A DNA stretch of 64,000 nucleotides. Origin: Mesorhizobium sp. J8. GTDB lineage: Bacteria; Pseudomonadota; Alphaproteobacteria; Rhizobiales; Rhizobiaceae. Shown piece after piece: positions 1 to 6,853 of this stretch; positions within the stretch are counted from its first letter, which is position 1, and every line of letters starts with the position of its first letter. Both the position numbers and the translations under genes were made by a program. Below the pieces are notes generated by a model that saw only the letters and a program-made list of their open reading frames with translations, searched no databases and was not told where the DNA came from. The DNA lies in the NCBI RefSeq assembly GCF_016591715.1, contig NZ_AP024109.1, positions 6,198,001 to 6,262,000 of the forward strand, read 5' to 3'.

Positions 1-615
1 CGCGCGGTGATCGATATCGACACCGGCAAGGGCGTGCCCTCGGCCAATTCGATCGCCTCGAATACCCACGCGCTGGCCCGCTACGCCGCGCTCTGTCAGG
101 AGGCCGGCATCGTGCCGATCGTCGAGCCGGAAGTGCTGATGGACGGCGCGCATTCGATCGATACCTGCTACGACGTCACCAAGGCGACGCTGGTCAAGCT
201 CTATGACGAGCTCTACGCGGCGCACGTCGTGCTGGAAGGCTCGATTCTGAAGCCCAACATGGTCATCTCGGGCAAGAAGTCGGGCAAGACCGTCGCGCCC
301 GAGGAAATCGCCGAGAAGACGATAAAGCTGTTCCGCGAAGTGGTGCCGGCGGCAGTGCCGGGCATCGCCTTCCTGTCCGGCGGCCAGGAGGACGAGGAGG
401 CGACCGCCAACCTCAACGCCATCAACGCCATCGGCCCGCATCCGTGGAAGCTGACCTTCTCCTATGGCCGCGCGCTGCAGGCCGCGCCGCAGAAGGCATG
501 GAGCGGCAAGGCCTCGAACGTCGCCGCCGGCCAGGCCGCCTTCACCCACCGCGCCCATATGAACCATCTTGCCGCGCTTGGGAAATGGCAGCCGGCGCTG
601 GAAAAGGCCGCCTGA
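1..615 (+). CDS. class I fructose-bisphosphate aldolase (C-terminal part, cut by window edge)
   Basis: The reading frame is open from base 1, so the N-terminal part lies outside the window. The visible 204 residues include LEGSILKPNMV, the class I aldolase signature whose lysine forms the Schiff base with the substrate, followed by PGIAFLSGGQ and the C-terminal PWKLTFSYGRALQ stretch of the family. The enzyme cleaves fructose 1,6-bisphosphate to dihydroxyacetone phosphate and glyceraldehyde 3-phosphate in the cytoplasm (glycolysis and gluconeogenesis). A strong terminator follows 26 bases after the stop, so this is the end of its transcription unit. Confidence 0.95.
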   Translation, partial: RAVIDIDTGKGVPSANSIASNTHALARYAALCQEAGIVPIVEPEVLMDGAHSIDTCYDVTKATLVKLYDELYAAHVVLEGSILKPNMVISGKKSGKTVAPEEIAEKTIKLFREVVPAAVPGIAFLSGGQEDEEATANLNAINAIGPHPWKLTFSYGRALQAAPQKAWSGKASNVAAGQAAFTHRAHMNHLAALGKWQPALEKAA

Positions 616-641
616 GGAATCTCTTCCAACAGCCACCAAGA

Positions 642-672
642 ACCCGGGCCAACGGCCCGGGTTTTGTTTTTT
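642..672 (+). terminator. intrinsic terminator after aldolase
   Basis: A perfect 9-bp stem (acccgggcc / ggcccgggt) with a 3-base loop runs directly into a T-rich tract. Placement just after the aldolase stop fits Rho-independent termination. Confidence 0.9.
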
Positions 673-763
673 GCCGGCAGTGTTCCTACCTCATTCGATG
701 AAACGGCGGCAGCGATGTCGGATCGCGCCGATGTCGAACGTCCTTGGCAGGAGAGGACAGGAG

Positions 764-1510
764 ATGGTCATGCAACGCAATGCCGTGGTTTCGCGCGAGG
801 ACTGGTTCGAGGCGCACCGAAGGCACCTCGAGCGCGAGAAGGAGCTGACACGCTTCCGCGACCTCGTCGCCGCCGAGCGGCGGCAGTTGCCCTGGTTCAA
901 GCTGCGCAAGGATTATGTCTTCGAGAGCGAAGCCGGGCCGAAGCGCCTGGCCGAGCTGTTCGCAGGCAAGAGCCAGCTCATCGTCTATCATTTCATGATG
1001 ACGCCAGGCTGCGACCATCGCTGCGCGGGCTGCTCGTTCCTCGCCGACCATATCGACGGCGCCAACCAGCATCTGAAGCACCATGACGCCTCGCTGGTGG
1101 TCGTCTCGCGCGCGCCGCTGGCCGAGATCTTGCCTTACAAGCAGCGCATGGGATGGAAGTTCGACTGGATGTCGTCCTACGCCTCCGACTTCAATTTCGA
1201 CCTGCAGGTCTCCTTCACCGACAAGCAGATCGCGGCGGGCGAGACCACCTACAATTTCGAGAAGCGGCCCTTGCGGTCGAAAGACCTGCCCGGCACCAGC
1301 ATCTTCTATCGCAACGAATGCGGCGACATCTTCCTCACCTTCATATCGCGCGCCCGCGGCGGCGACGCGCTGATCGGCGCCTATCATTATCTCGACATGA
1401 CGCCGAAGGGTCGCGACGAGACCGGCCCGTATCACAACCTGATGGACTGGGTGCGCCTCCACGACGAATACCAGGACAAGGGCGAGGACCGGCCCGACTG
1501 CTGCGCATGA
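764..1510 (+). CDS. DUF899 family protein (thioredoxin-fold)
   Basis: About 248 residues with the DUF899 pattern: LFAGKSQLIVYHFMM, the TPGCDHRCAGCSF cysteine cluster near residues 80-92, GWKFDWMSSYASDFNFD, and a C-terminal YHYLDMTPKGRDE. The family is predicted to adopt a thioredoxin-like fold; its biochemical role is not established. The frame is open upstream, but a purine-rich stretch (gagagg..ggag) sits immediately before ATG 764 and ATG 770, and family similarity begins there. Start 770 has the better 6-base spacing to ggag, so the start is uncertain by two codons. It appears monocistronic, behind the aldolase terminator. Confidence 0.85.
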   Translation: MVMQRNAVVSREDWFEAHRRHLEREKELTRFRDLVAAERRQLPWFKLRKDYVFESEAGPKRLAELFAGKSQLIVYHFMMTPGCDHRCAGCSFLADHIDGANQHLKHHDASLVVVSRAPLAEILPYKQRMGWKFDWMSSYASDFNFDLQVSFTDKQIAAGETTYNFEKRPLRSKDLPGTSIFYRNECGDIFLTFISRARGGDALIGAYHYLDMTPKGRDETGPYHNLMDWVRLHDEYQDKGEDRPDCCA

Positions 1511-1574
1511 GTGGCCTCGTTCACCTCGACCTGAACATGCGCTAAGGCTTCCCGCTGTTTTCAACGGATGTGCC

Positions 1575-2300
1575 ATGCAGCGCCTGCTTGCCCTTCTCAC
1601 CTGGCTCGCTTTCCCCGTCTATGTCTGGCAGGGGCTCGGCGTGCGCCGGCGCACCACGCGCATGCTGCCGGCGCGTGGGCCGGTCCTGCACGAAATACCG
1701 GGGCAGCCGCCGGCGATCGCGCTGCTGGTGCTGGGCGATTCCTCGGCAGCATCGGTCGGGATCGAACAATCCGAATACGGCCTTGCCGCGCAGCTTGCCG
1801 GCCTGATCGCGGAGCGAACCGGCCGGGCCGTGCACTGGCGCGCCGCCGGCTTCAATTCTGCGACCTCCGGCCAGATTCGCGACCATGTCCTGCCCAATTT
1901 GTCGGCCGATCCCTGGACGCATATCGTGCTGGCCATCGGCACCAACGACACCAAGAATTTTCGCTCCGTGCCGCGCTTCAAGAAGGAGTTCGGTGGCCTG
2001 CTCTACGGGTTGCGGGCCAAATGGCCGGAAGCGCGCGTGGTGTGGTCGCCGGTGCTGGAATTCACCCGCGCGCCTGCAATGCCGCCATTGCTGGGCCAGA
2101 TTCTCGAAACCCGTGCCATGGAGATGAACCGCATGGGCGTGCGGCTCTGCAACGAGCGCGGCGCGATCGCAGCCACGCGCCTGCCGATCACCAATCCCGA
2201 AGCCGGCTTCGCGTCCGACGGCTTCCACGCTTCCGAAGCGGGCTACCGCGCCTGGGCCGAGCATCTGCTGGATTTTGTGCTGGGCGGCGAAGCATCGTGA
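1575..2300 (+). CDS. SGNH/GDSL-family hydrolase
   Basis: A 241-residue protein with all the SGNH blocks visible: block I LLVLGDSSA (Ser nucleophile, about residue 56), the block III-like IGTND, and block V DGFH carrying the Asp-x-x-His pair. The N-terminal MQRLLALLTWLAFPVYVW is hydrophobic and probably a membrane anchor or signal. The family comprises esterases, lipases and acyl-hydrolases; the substrate cannot be read from the sequence. No obvious operon partner; the next gene runs convergently. Confidence 0.85.
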   Translation: MQRLLALLTWLAFPVYVWQGLGVRRRTTRMLPARGPVLHEIPGQPPAIALLVLGDSSAASVGIEQSEYGLAAQLAGLIAERTGRAVHWRAAGFNSATSGQIRDHVLPNLSADPWTHIVLAIGTNDTKNFRSVPRFKKEFGGLLYGLRAKWPEARVVWSPVLEFTRAPAMPPLLGQILETRAMEMNRMGVRLCNERGAIAATRLPITNPEAGFASDGFHASEAGYRAWAEHLLDFVLGGEAS

Positions 2301-2315
2301 CCGGATCGGCCAAGC

Positions 2316-2477
2316 TTAAGCCCAGTGTCCAAGCACGGCGGCCAATGAGATTGCCGCCATCGCCAGCAGCGCCAGCTTCCAGAAATCGCCGCGCCGCTTC
2401 AGCCCCGGCCATCCCAGCGGCTTGATGACCTGGATCAGCATGATGCCGCAGATGACAAGGGCGAGCAGTTTCGTCAT
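2316..2477 (-). CDS. small two-helix membrane protein, 53 aa
   Basis: Found by translating the minus strand between the SGNH gene and the WYL locus. It begins MTKLLALVICGIMLIQVIKP and has a second hydrophobic helix ending AAISLAAVLGHWA. The two transmembrane segments are joined by a short basic loop (LKRRGDFWK), giving a hairpin topology. Codons have the G/C-rich third positions of neighbouring genes, which argues for a real gene despite its size. It is convergent with the SGNH hydrolase. Function unknown. Confidence 0.65.
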   Translation of the reverse strand: MTKLLALVICGIMLIQVIKPLGWPGLKRRGDFWKLALLAMAAISLAAVLGHWA

Positions 2478-2614
2478 GCCGCCTTTGACCAGCATCGATG
2501 ACGGCTGTCAAAGCTGTTCTTGAGGCGCCCTCCGGACGGAGTATTCCTGACGGAAACTGGGCTCATCCGAACCCTGCCAGAGGCGCCGCGCCGCCTTCTT
2601 CGGCACCCTGCCGA

Positions 2615-2640
2615 CCTCCTGACAGACTGCTGTCAGGAGG
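2615..2640. promoter_or_regulatory. perfect palindrome, candidate WYL-regulator operator 1
   Basis: Two 11-base arms, cctcctgacag and ctgtcaggagg, flank a 4-base centre, 43 bases before the DUF1127 start. The same core recurs at 2955-2982, upstream of the small ORF and the WYL regulator. Two copies at two promoters of one locus suggest an operator rather than a terminator, and there is no T-tract. Assignment to the regulator at 3203 is inference. Confidence 0.65.
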
Positions 2641-2682
2641 GGTGTGCGATACTCTTCTCATCGAAAAGAGAGGAGTGAGGTC

Positions 2683-2847
2683 ATGAACGGTTTTACCATT
2701 CTGCGCAGTGTGCAGCACTATGTCGGCAGGATTCGTACTGTGCGCAACGAGATCCGCACCCAGCGTTTCCTGAACACCTTGCCGGCTGACATCCGCAAGG
2801 ACATCGGCTGGCCGGACCTTTATCAGGGCCGGGTGCGTGAAAACTGA
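2683..2847 (+). CDS. DUF1127 small protein, 54 aa
   Basis: The C-terminal half, LNTLPADIRKDIGWPDLYQG, matches the DUF1127 pattern (x-L-x-x-x-D-x-G-W). An aggag Shine-Dalgarno lies 7 bases before ATG 2683, favouring this start over the upstream in-frame ATG. DUF1127 proteins are small basic alphaproteobacterial proteins; some bind RNA or contribute to phosphate and stress responses, but this one has no assignable role. The palindrome just upstream suggests control by the WYL regulator 350 bases further on. Confidence 0.75.
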   Translation: MNGFTILRSVQHYVGRIRTVRNEIRTQRFLNTLPADIRKDIGWPDLYQGRVREN

Positions 2848-2954
2848 AATTTTGCCGTCGCGACTTGGAGTGGGGCGCCGCCGCGCCCAGATGTAATGCG
2901 GCCAGTGATGTCGAGTTCATGGAAAGAAGGCTGTTCGGCGATGGTTCCGCCGTA

Positions 2955-2982
2955 ACCTCCTGACAGTATGTTGTCAGGAGGT
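2955..2982. promoter_or_regulatory. palindrome, candidate WYL-regulator operator 2
   Basis: Arms acctcctgaca and tgtcaggaggt are separated by 6 bases. The core is the same as at 2615-2640 with a slightly wider centre. A further half-site (tcctgaca) lies at 3007-3014. It sits about 70 bases before the small ORF at 3053 and 220 before the WYL gene, as expected for an autoregulatory operator. Confidence 0.6.
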
Positions 2983-3052
2983 CTGCGGTAATTGGGACGG
3001 CTTCGATCCTGACAGTGGCGAACATGAACCGACGATCAGGAGTAATCCGCGT

Positions 3053-3184
3053 ATGGTGAAAAGCTGGAGCGACAGATTGAACACGCCAGGCATCAAGCCG
3101 TGGCCGCACACGGTCGGCGATGTCGTTGAAGGCCAGTCGATGCTGGTACCGACCGCGCGCAAGCGCGAAGGGCTGAAGCCATAA
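3053..3184 (+). CDS. possible 43-aa protein upstream of WYL regulator
   Basis: Reads MVKSWSDRLNTPGIKPWPHT and ends KREGLKP. A purine-rich aggag (about 3038-3042) precedes ATG 3053. The stop is 18 bases before the WYL regulator start, so the two are probably co-transcribed. No known domain recognised. It is rich in Pro, Lys and Trp and not membrane-like. It could be a translated leader or a small functional protein; codon use looks native. Confidence 0.5.
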   Translation: MVKSWSDRLNTPGIKPWPHTVGDVVEGQSMLVPTARKREGLKP

Positions 3185-3202
3185 ACCCCGGGGGAGAGAT
3201 CG

Positions 3203-3922
3203 ATGCGCCGCGCCGACAGGCTTTTCCAGATCGTGCAGCATTTGCGGGGCGGCCGCCTGGTCACCGCGCAGAAGCTCGGCACGTGGCTCGAGGTTTCCGA
3301 GCGCACCATTTACCGCGACATAGCCGACCTGCAGTCGACCGGCGTGCCGATCGACGGCGAAGCGGGCGTTGGCTACATGATGAGGGAGGGTTTCGACCTT
3401 CCGCCGCTGATGTTCACGCGTGACGAGATCGTGGCGCTGGTGGCCGGCGCGCGCATGGTGCGCGCGTTTGGGGGCGCGGCGATGGCAAGGGCCGCCGACG
3501 AGGCGCTGGTCAAGATCGGCGCGGTGCTGCCCGACACCGAGAAGGACCGCATCGCCCGCACCGAGATCCACACGCCGATGTGGGTGGTGAGCGACGCCGC
3601 GCGCGAGGCGATCGACCTGATCGAGCGCGCCGTCGAGAAACGCCAGGTGCTGACGATCGACTATTCCGATGAGGCCGGCCGCAGCACCGCGCGCGACATC
3701 AGGCCGCTCGGCCTGTGGTTCTGGGGCAAAGTCTGGACCCTGGTCGCCTGGTGCGAGATGCGCGACGATTTCCGCGCCTTCCGCATCGACCGCATCGCCT
3801 CGGTCGTTATCGCCGGCCGCATCTTCAAGCCGGAGCGCGGCAAGCAGCTTGCCGATTTCTACCGCGCCGTCGAGCGCTCGGAGGATTACGGCATGGCGCC
3901 CGACCGCGCCGCGCGGACGTGA
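3203..3922 (+). CDS. YafY-type HTH/WYL transcriptional regulator
   Basis: A 239-residue regulator. Residues 1-60 form a DeoR/HTH_11-type winged helix (RADRLFQIVQHLRGGRLVTA, then VSERTIYRDIADL). The C-terminal half is a WYL domain, with GLWFWGKVWTLVAWCEMRDDFRAFRIDRI holding the W-x-L-x-A-W-C and F-R-I-D-R-I blocks. WYL domains sense ligands, often nucleic acids or nucleotides, and many such proteins autoregulate. It lies at the end of a cluster with two palindromes and two micro-ORFs and is closed by a bidirectional terminator. The likely targets are the DUF1127 gene and its own transcript; this is inference. Confidence 0.88.
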   Translation: MRRADRLFQIVQHLRGGRLVTAQKLGTWLEVSERTIYRDIADLQSTGVPIDGEAGVGYMMREGFDLPPLMFTRDEIVALVAGARMVRAFGGAAMARAADEALVKIGAVLPDTEKDRIARTEIHTPMWVVSDAAREAIDLIERAVEKRQVLTIDYSDEAGRSTARDIRPLGLWFWGKVWTLVAWCEMRDDFRAFRIDRIASVVIAGRIFKPERGKQLADFYRAVERSEDYGMAPDRAART

Positions 3923-3941
3923 CTTCCTCCCAAGCCATTGT

Positions 3942-3981
3942 CCAACAAAAAAGCCCGCTCGAAAGCGGGCTTTTTTGTTGG
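3942..3981. terminator. bidirectional intrinsic terminator
   Basis: A long symmetric hairpin: gcccgct / agcgggc with a cgaa loop, flanked by A6 on the left and T6 on the right and extended by ccaac / gttgg. It can terminate both the WYL gene (+) and trcR (-), which converge here. Confidence 0.92.
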
Positions 3982-3993
3982 ACGCCGAGAGGC

Positions 3994-4692
3994 TTACTCC
4001 TGATCGTCGTCTTCGTCCTTGTCCTTCGACTTGAGCGCCGAAAGCTTGGCGAAGACGGCGTTGGCGTCGAGCTCCTGATCTTCGTCCTTCAGCTTCTCCG
4101 GCGTCGGCACCAGCCGTTCGGTGAGTGCGGCGGGCAGTAACGTGTCGCCGACGGGCTGCGGCTGCTCGCGGCCGCGTGAGGCACGGTTGACCTCGAGGTC
4201 GAGGTCGATCTGCGAGGTGAGGCCGAGCGTCACCGGATCCATCGGCTGCAGGTTGGCCGAGTTCCAGTGCTTGCGTTCCCTAATCTGCTCGATCGTCGAC
4301 TTGGTGGTGCCCACGAGACGGGCGATCTGCGCATCCTTGAGCTCGGGATGGTTGCGCACCAGCCACAGGATGGCGTTCGGCCGGTCCTGGCGCTTCGACA
4401 GCGGCGTGTAGCGCGGACCCTTGCGCTTCGATTCCGGCACCCGCACCTTCGGCTCCGACAGCTTCAGCCGGTAATTGACGTCCTTCTCGCCGCGCGCGAT
4501 CTCGTCTCGCGTCAGCTGCCCGGTGATGATCGGGTCCATGCCCTTGATGCCCTGCGCCGACTCGCCGTCCGCGATCGCCTTGACCTCGAGCGGATGCAGC
4601 CCGCAGAACTGCGCGATCTGTTCGAAGGAAAGCGCGGTGTTGTCGACCAGCCAGACGGCGGTCGCCTTGGGCATCAGCAGCGTATTGGCCAT
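3994..4692 (-). CDS. trcR: TrcR-like cell-cycle transcriptional regulator (DUF1013)
   Basis: A 232-residue protein beginning MANTLLMPKATAVWLVDNT, the strongly conserved start of DUF1013 proteins. Helix-turn-helix-like segments are LSFEQIAQFCGLHPLEV (residues about 22-38) and KDAQIARLVGTTKSTIEQI. The C-terminus is acidic and disordered (DKDEDDDQE). Alphaproteobacterial TrcR is described as an RNA-polymerase-associated, cell-cycle-linked regulator. The frame is open for 65 codons upstream, but similarity begins at this methionine. Shares the 3942-3981 terminator with the WYL gene. Confidence 0.88.
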   Translation of the reverse strand: MANTLLMPKATAVWLVDNTALSFEQIAQFCGLHPLEVKAIADGESAQGIKGMDPIITGQLTRDEIARGEKDVNYRLKLSEPKVRVPESKRKGPRYTPLSKRQDRPNAILWLVRNHPELKDAQIARLVGTTKSTIEQIRERKHWNSANLQPMDPVTLGLTSQIDLDLEVNRASRGREQPQPVGDTLLPAALTERLVPTPEKLKDEDQELDANAVFAKLSALKSKDKDEDDDQE

Positions 4693-4831
4693 ATCAAAAA
4701 TCCTTCTCGTTCGCCCGCGTTCCCGCGCGGGCGGTGGTTTTAGAGCCACCAAAATGGGAAATTCGCGGCCTGTATAAACGCTCCCTCCGATTTTCGCAAT
4801 GTTTTTGGGAAAGACTCGATTCACGGCCCTG

Positions 4832-4865
4832 AAAAGACAAAACCCGCTGGACGGGGTCCAGCGGG
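4832..4865 (-). terminator. intrinsic terminator of DUF1127 gene
   Basis: Read on the minus strand: a 10-bp stem (cccgctggac / gtccagcggg, 3-base loop) followed by a T-rich run, the complement of aaaagacaaaa at 4832-4842. It lies about 80 bases downstream of the DUF1127 stop. Confidence 0.85.
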
Positions 4866-4946
4866 CTCGGAACCGGAAACGAAGCAAGCGTCTCGACGGC
4901 TCTGGCTTTCAAGACGCGGCCCGGCCTTGCGGTCGGGCGGCGTCCG

Positions 4947-5087
4947 TTACACAGCCTGGCGGGCGATGCGCTCGATGTCGGCGCGGTTGATGCCGAGGTC
5001 GCTGAGCTGACGGGCATTGAGCTTGTTCAGCTCGCGCACGGTTTCGTTGTACATGCGCCACTTACGGAAAGCACGGATCGGGTTCAT
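4947..5087 (-). CDS. DUF1127 small protein, 46 aa
   Basis: MNPIRAFRKWRMYNETVREL followed by LNARQLSDLGINRADIERIA is the canonical short DUF1127 protein: a basic amphipathic N-terminal helix and the L-x-x-L-x-D-L-G-x-x-R motif. A ggagaaa Shine-Dalgarno lies 5-11 bases before ATG 5087. Functions in this family include RNA-related and stress or phosphate regulation; none can be assigned here. It is a monocistronic unit with its own terminator and an upstream inverted repeat at 5178-5198. Confidence 0.85.
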   Translation of the reverse strand: MNPIRAFRKWRMYNETVRELNKLNARQLSDLGINRADIERIARQAV

Positions 5088-5177
5088 TTCAGTTTCTCCA
5101 GTCATTTGATGAAATCGTCTGATGGCGCGTAAATAGGCATGCCTGCCCAAGAAATGAACGGACGCTTTTGCATGGCC

Positions 5178-5198
5178 GCAATGCATTTTGTGCATTGC
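5178..5198. promoter_or_regulatory. 8-bp perfect inverted repeat upstream of DUF1127
   Basis: gcaatgca and tgcattgc flank a 5-base ttttg spacer, about 90 bases before the DUF1127 start. It may be an operator or a hairpin in the 5-prime leader. No regulator is identified. Confidence 0.45.
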
Positions 5199-5254
5199 AC
5201 CATTAAGGATTCGTTCAGCTTGGAACTGGGACACGCGCCGACGCCAGGATGGTC

Positions 5255-5435
5255 GAGATTCAGGTCAGGCCGCGTCGAAAATGATGGACTTCGAGAACCG
5301 TAGCGGAGCGTACATCCGCATGTTCCGGAAAAGTGGTTTTCCGGTTTTCCGACAAGGACATGCGGCAACCAAAAACTACGTGAGCACCGGAAGCGCAGAA
5401 GCCCGGCATTTGCAGGCCGGCCTCACCTGAATAGC
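5255..5435. repeat. ~130-bp palindromic intergenic element, copy 1, with nested insertion
   Basis: The outer ends are gattcaggtcaggc and gcctcacctgaat. The inner arms (gaaccgtagcggagcgtac ... tacgtgagcaccggaagcg) match three other copies in this window (11641, 29896, 47658). At the loop apex, where other copies have a 5-7 base loop, this copy carries about 60 extra bases (5314-5376) containing their own inverted motif, ccgcatgttccggaaaagtg ... gacaaggacatgcgg. So a second palindromic element sits inside the first. Confidence 0.8.
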
Positions 5436-5443
5436 GACCGATC

Positions 5444-6454
5444 CTACCCGACGTCGAGGACGATCTTGCCTATATGCTCGCCCTCTTCCATCCGCTCATG
5501 CGCCCGCCAAGCCTCGCTCAGCGGAAAGATCATGTCCATGACGGGCGCCACCTTGCGTGTGCCGAGCAGCGGCCACACCTGCGCCTCCAGCGCGGCCGCG
5601 ATGGCAGCCTTGAACTCGACGGTGCGCGGCCGGAGCGTCGAGCCGGTATGGGTCAGGCGCTTCACCATCAGCGTCGCGAAATTGGTGCTTGCGACAGCGC
5701 CGGCCTGCACCGCGATCTGGACGATGCGCCCCTCGACGGCCGCGGCTTCGTAATTGCGCGCGACATAGTCGCCGCCGACCATGTCGAGGATGACGTCGAC
5801 GCCTTTCTCGTCGGTCGCATCCTTGACCGCGGCGACGAAGTCCTCCTCGCGATAGTTGATCGCCCGCCCGGCGCCGAGCCTCAGGCAGGCGTCGCATTTC
5901 TCCTTGCTGCCGGCGGTGGTGATCACAGTGGCGCCGAAGGCCGAGGCCAACTGGATGGCGGTGGTGCCGATGCCGGACGAGCCGCCATGGACGAGCAGCG
6001 TCTCGTCCTTCTTCAGCCCGCCGCGCTCGAACACATTGTGCCAGACGGTGAAATAGTTCTCCGGCACGGCGGCGGCCTCCGAATAGGTGAAGCCGGCCGG
6101 GATCGGCAGCACGCTGCCGGCATGGACCTTGACATATTCGGCATAGCCGCCGCCCGGCGTCAGCGCGCAGACCCGGTCGCCGATGCGCCAGCGCGATATC
6201 TCGTCGCCGAGCGCCGCGATTTCGCCGGCCACCTCCAATCCAGGCAGGTCAGAGGCGCCGGGCGGCGGCGGATAGGCGCCCTTGCGCTGCTGGACGTCCG
6301 GCCGGTTGACGCCGGCCGCATGCACCCGGATCAGCACCTCGCCGGGGCCGGGCACCGGCACGTCGCGTGTTTCCGGCTTGAGCACCCTTGGCCCGCCGGG
6401 CTGCGAGATCGCAATGGCCGTCATCTTCGCCGGAATCTTGTGATTGTTCGCCAT
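5444..6454 (-). CDS. NAD(P)H:quinone oxidoreductase (zinc-independent MDR, PIG3 type)
   Basis: A 336-residue medium-chain dehydrogenase/reductase without structural-zinc cysteines. Visible are the GroES-like N-terminal domain (GEVLIRVHAAGVNRPDVQQR), the cofactor motif LVHGGSSGIGTTAIQLA (about residues 150-166), the PENYFTVWHNVFERGGL segment and the C-terminal GEHIGKIVLDV typical of PIG3-like quinone reductases. It likely reduces quinones with NADPH in the cytoplasm. The reading frame runs open far upstream, but ATG 6454 has gaggag upstream and starts the family homology; ATG 6424 is an alternative. The stop lies just beyond the repeat at 5255-5435. Confidence 0.88.
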   Translation of the reverse strand: MANNHKIPAKMTAIAISQPGGPRVLKPETRDVPVPGPGEVLIRVHAAGVNRPDVQQRKGAYPPPPGASDLPGLEVAGEIAALGDEISRWRIGDRVCALTPGGGYAEYVKVHAGSVLPIPAGFTYSEAAAVPENYFTVWHNVFERGGLKKDETLLVHGGSSGIGTTAIQLASAFGATVITTAGSKEKCDACLRLGAGRAINYREEDFVAAVKDATDEKGVDVILDMVGGDYVARNYEAAAVEGRIVQIAVQAGAVASTNFATLMVKRLTHTGSTLRPRTVEFKAAIAAALEAQVWPLLGTRKVAPVMDMIFPLSEAWRAHERMEEGEHIGKIVLDVG

Positions 6455-6563
6455 GGCTGTCCGGTCTCCTCGAATCCCGTCTTGAGTGGTTTGCATCGGC
6501 GCCCCTGCCCTATGTATGCTGATTGCCAAATCAGGCAAATGGCCAAGTAAGGGAGAAGCGACG

Positions 6564-6758
6564 ATGGCGATCTTCGACGACGAACCCAGGAAGAAGCCGC
6601 GCCCGCACGAGATCGGCCAGGACCTCTCGCTGCTTTCCGTCGACGAATTGTCCGAGCGCATTGCGATGCTGCGTGACGAGATTGCCCGGCTGGAAGAGGC
6701 ACGGGCCGCCAAGGGGGCAACCAAATCCGCGGCCGAGGCGCTGTTTCGTAGAGGATAG
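6564..6758 (+). CDS. DUF1192 small protein, 64 aa
   Basis: MAIFDDEPRKKPRPHEIGQD followed by LSLLSVDELSERIAMLRDEIARLE is the DUF1192 signature: a short polar head followed by a coiled-coil helix. A gggag ribosome-binding site lies upstream of ATG 6564. It is divergent from the quinone reductase and precedes the MFS gene by 95 bases. The function of the family is unknown; the coiled coil suggests protein binding. Confidence 0.85.
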   Translation: MAIFDDEPRKKPRPHEIGQDLSLLSVDELSERIAMLRDEIARLEEARAAKGATKSAAEALFRRG

Positions 6759-6853
6759 TTCCGCCGGCGTGCCAGTCCGCCCCGGAAAAGCCTGATTGCG
6801 ACTGCCAGACGCTGAAACAGACCTGCGCCCCGAGATTCCAGCCGGATCAGTCC

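Noticed and set aside
686..1600. 304-codon minus-strand frame
   Set aside because: Antisense to DUF899, which has a full family signature on the plus strand.
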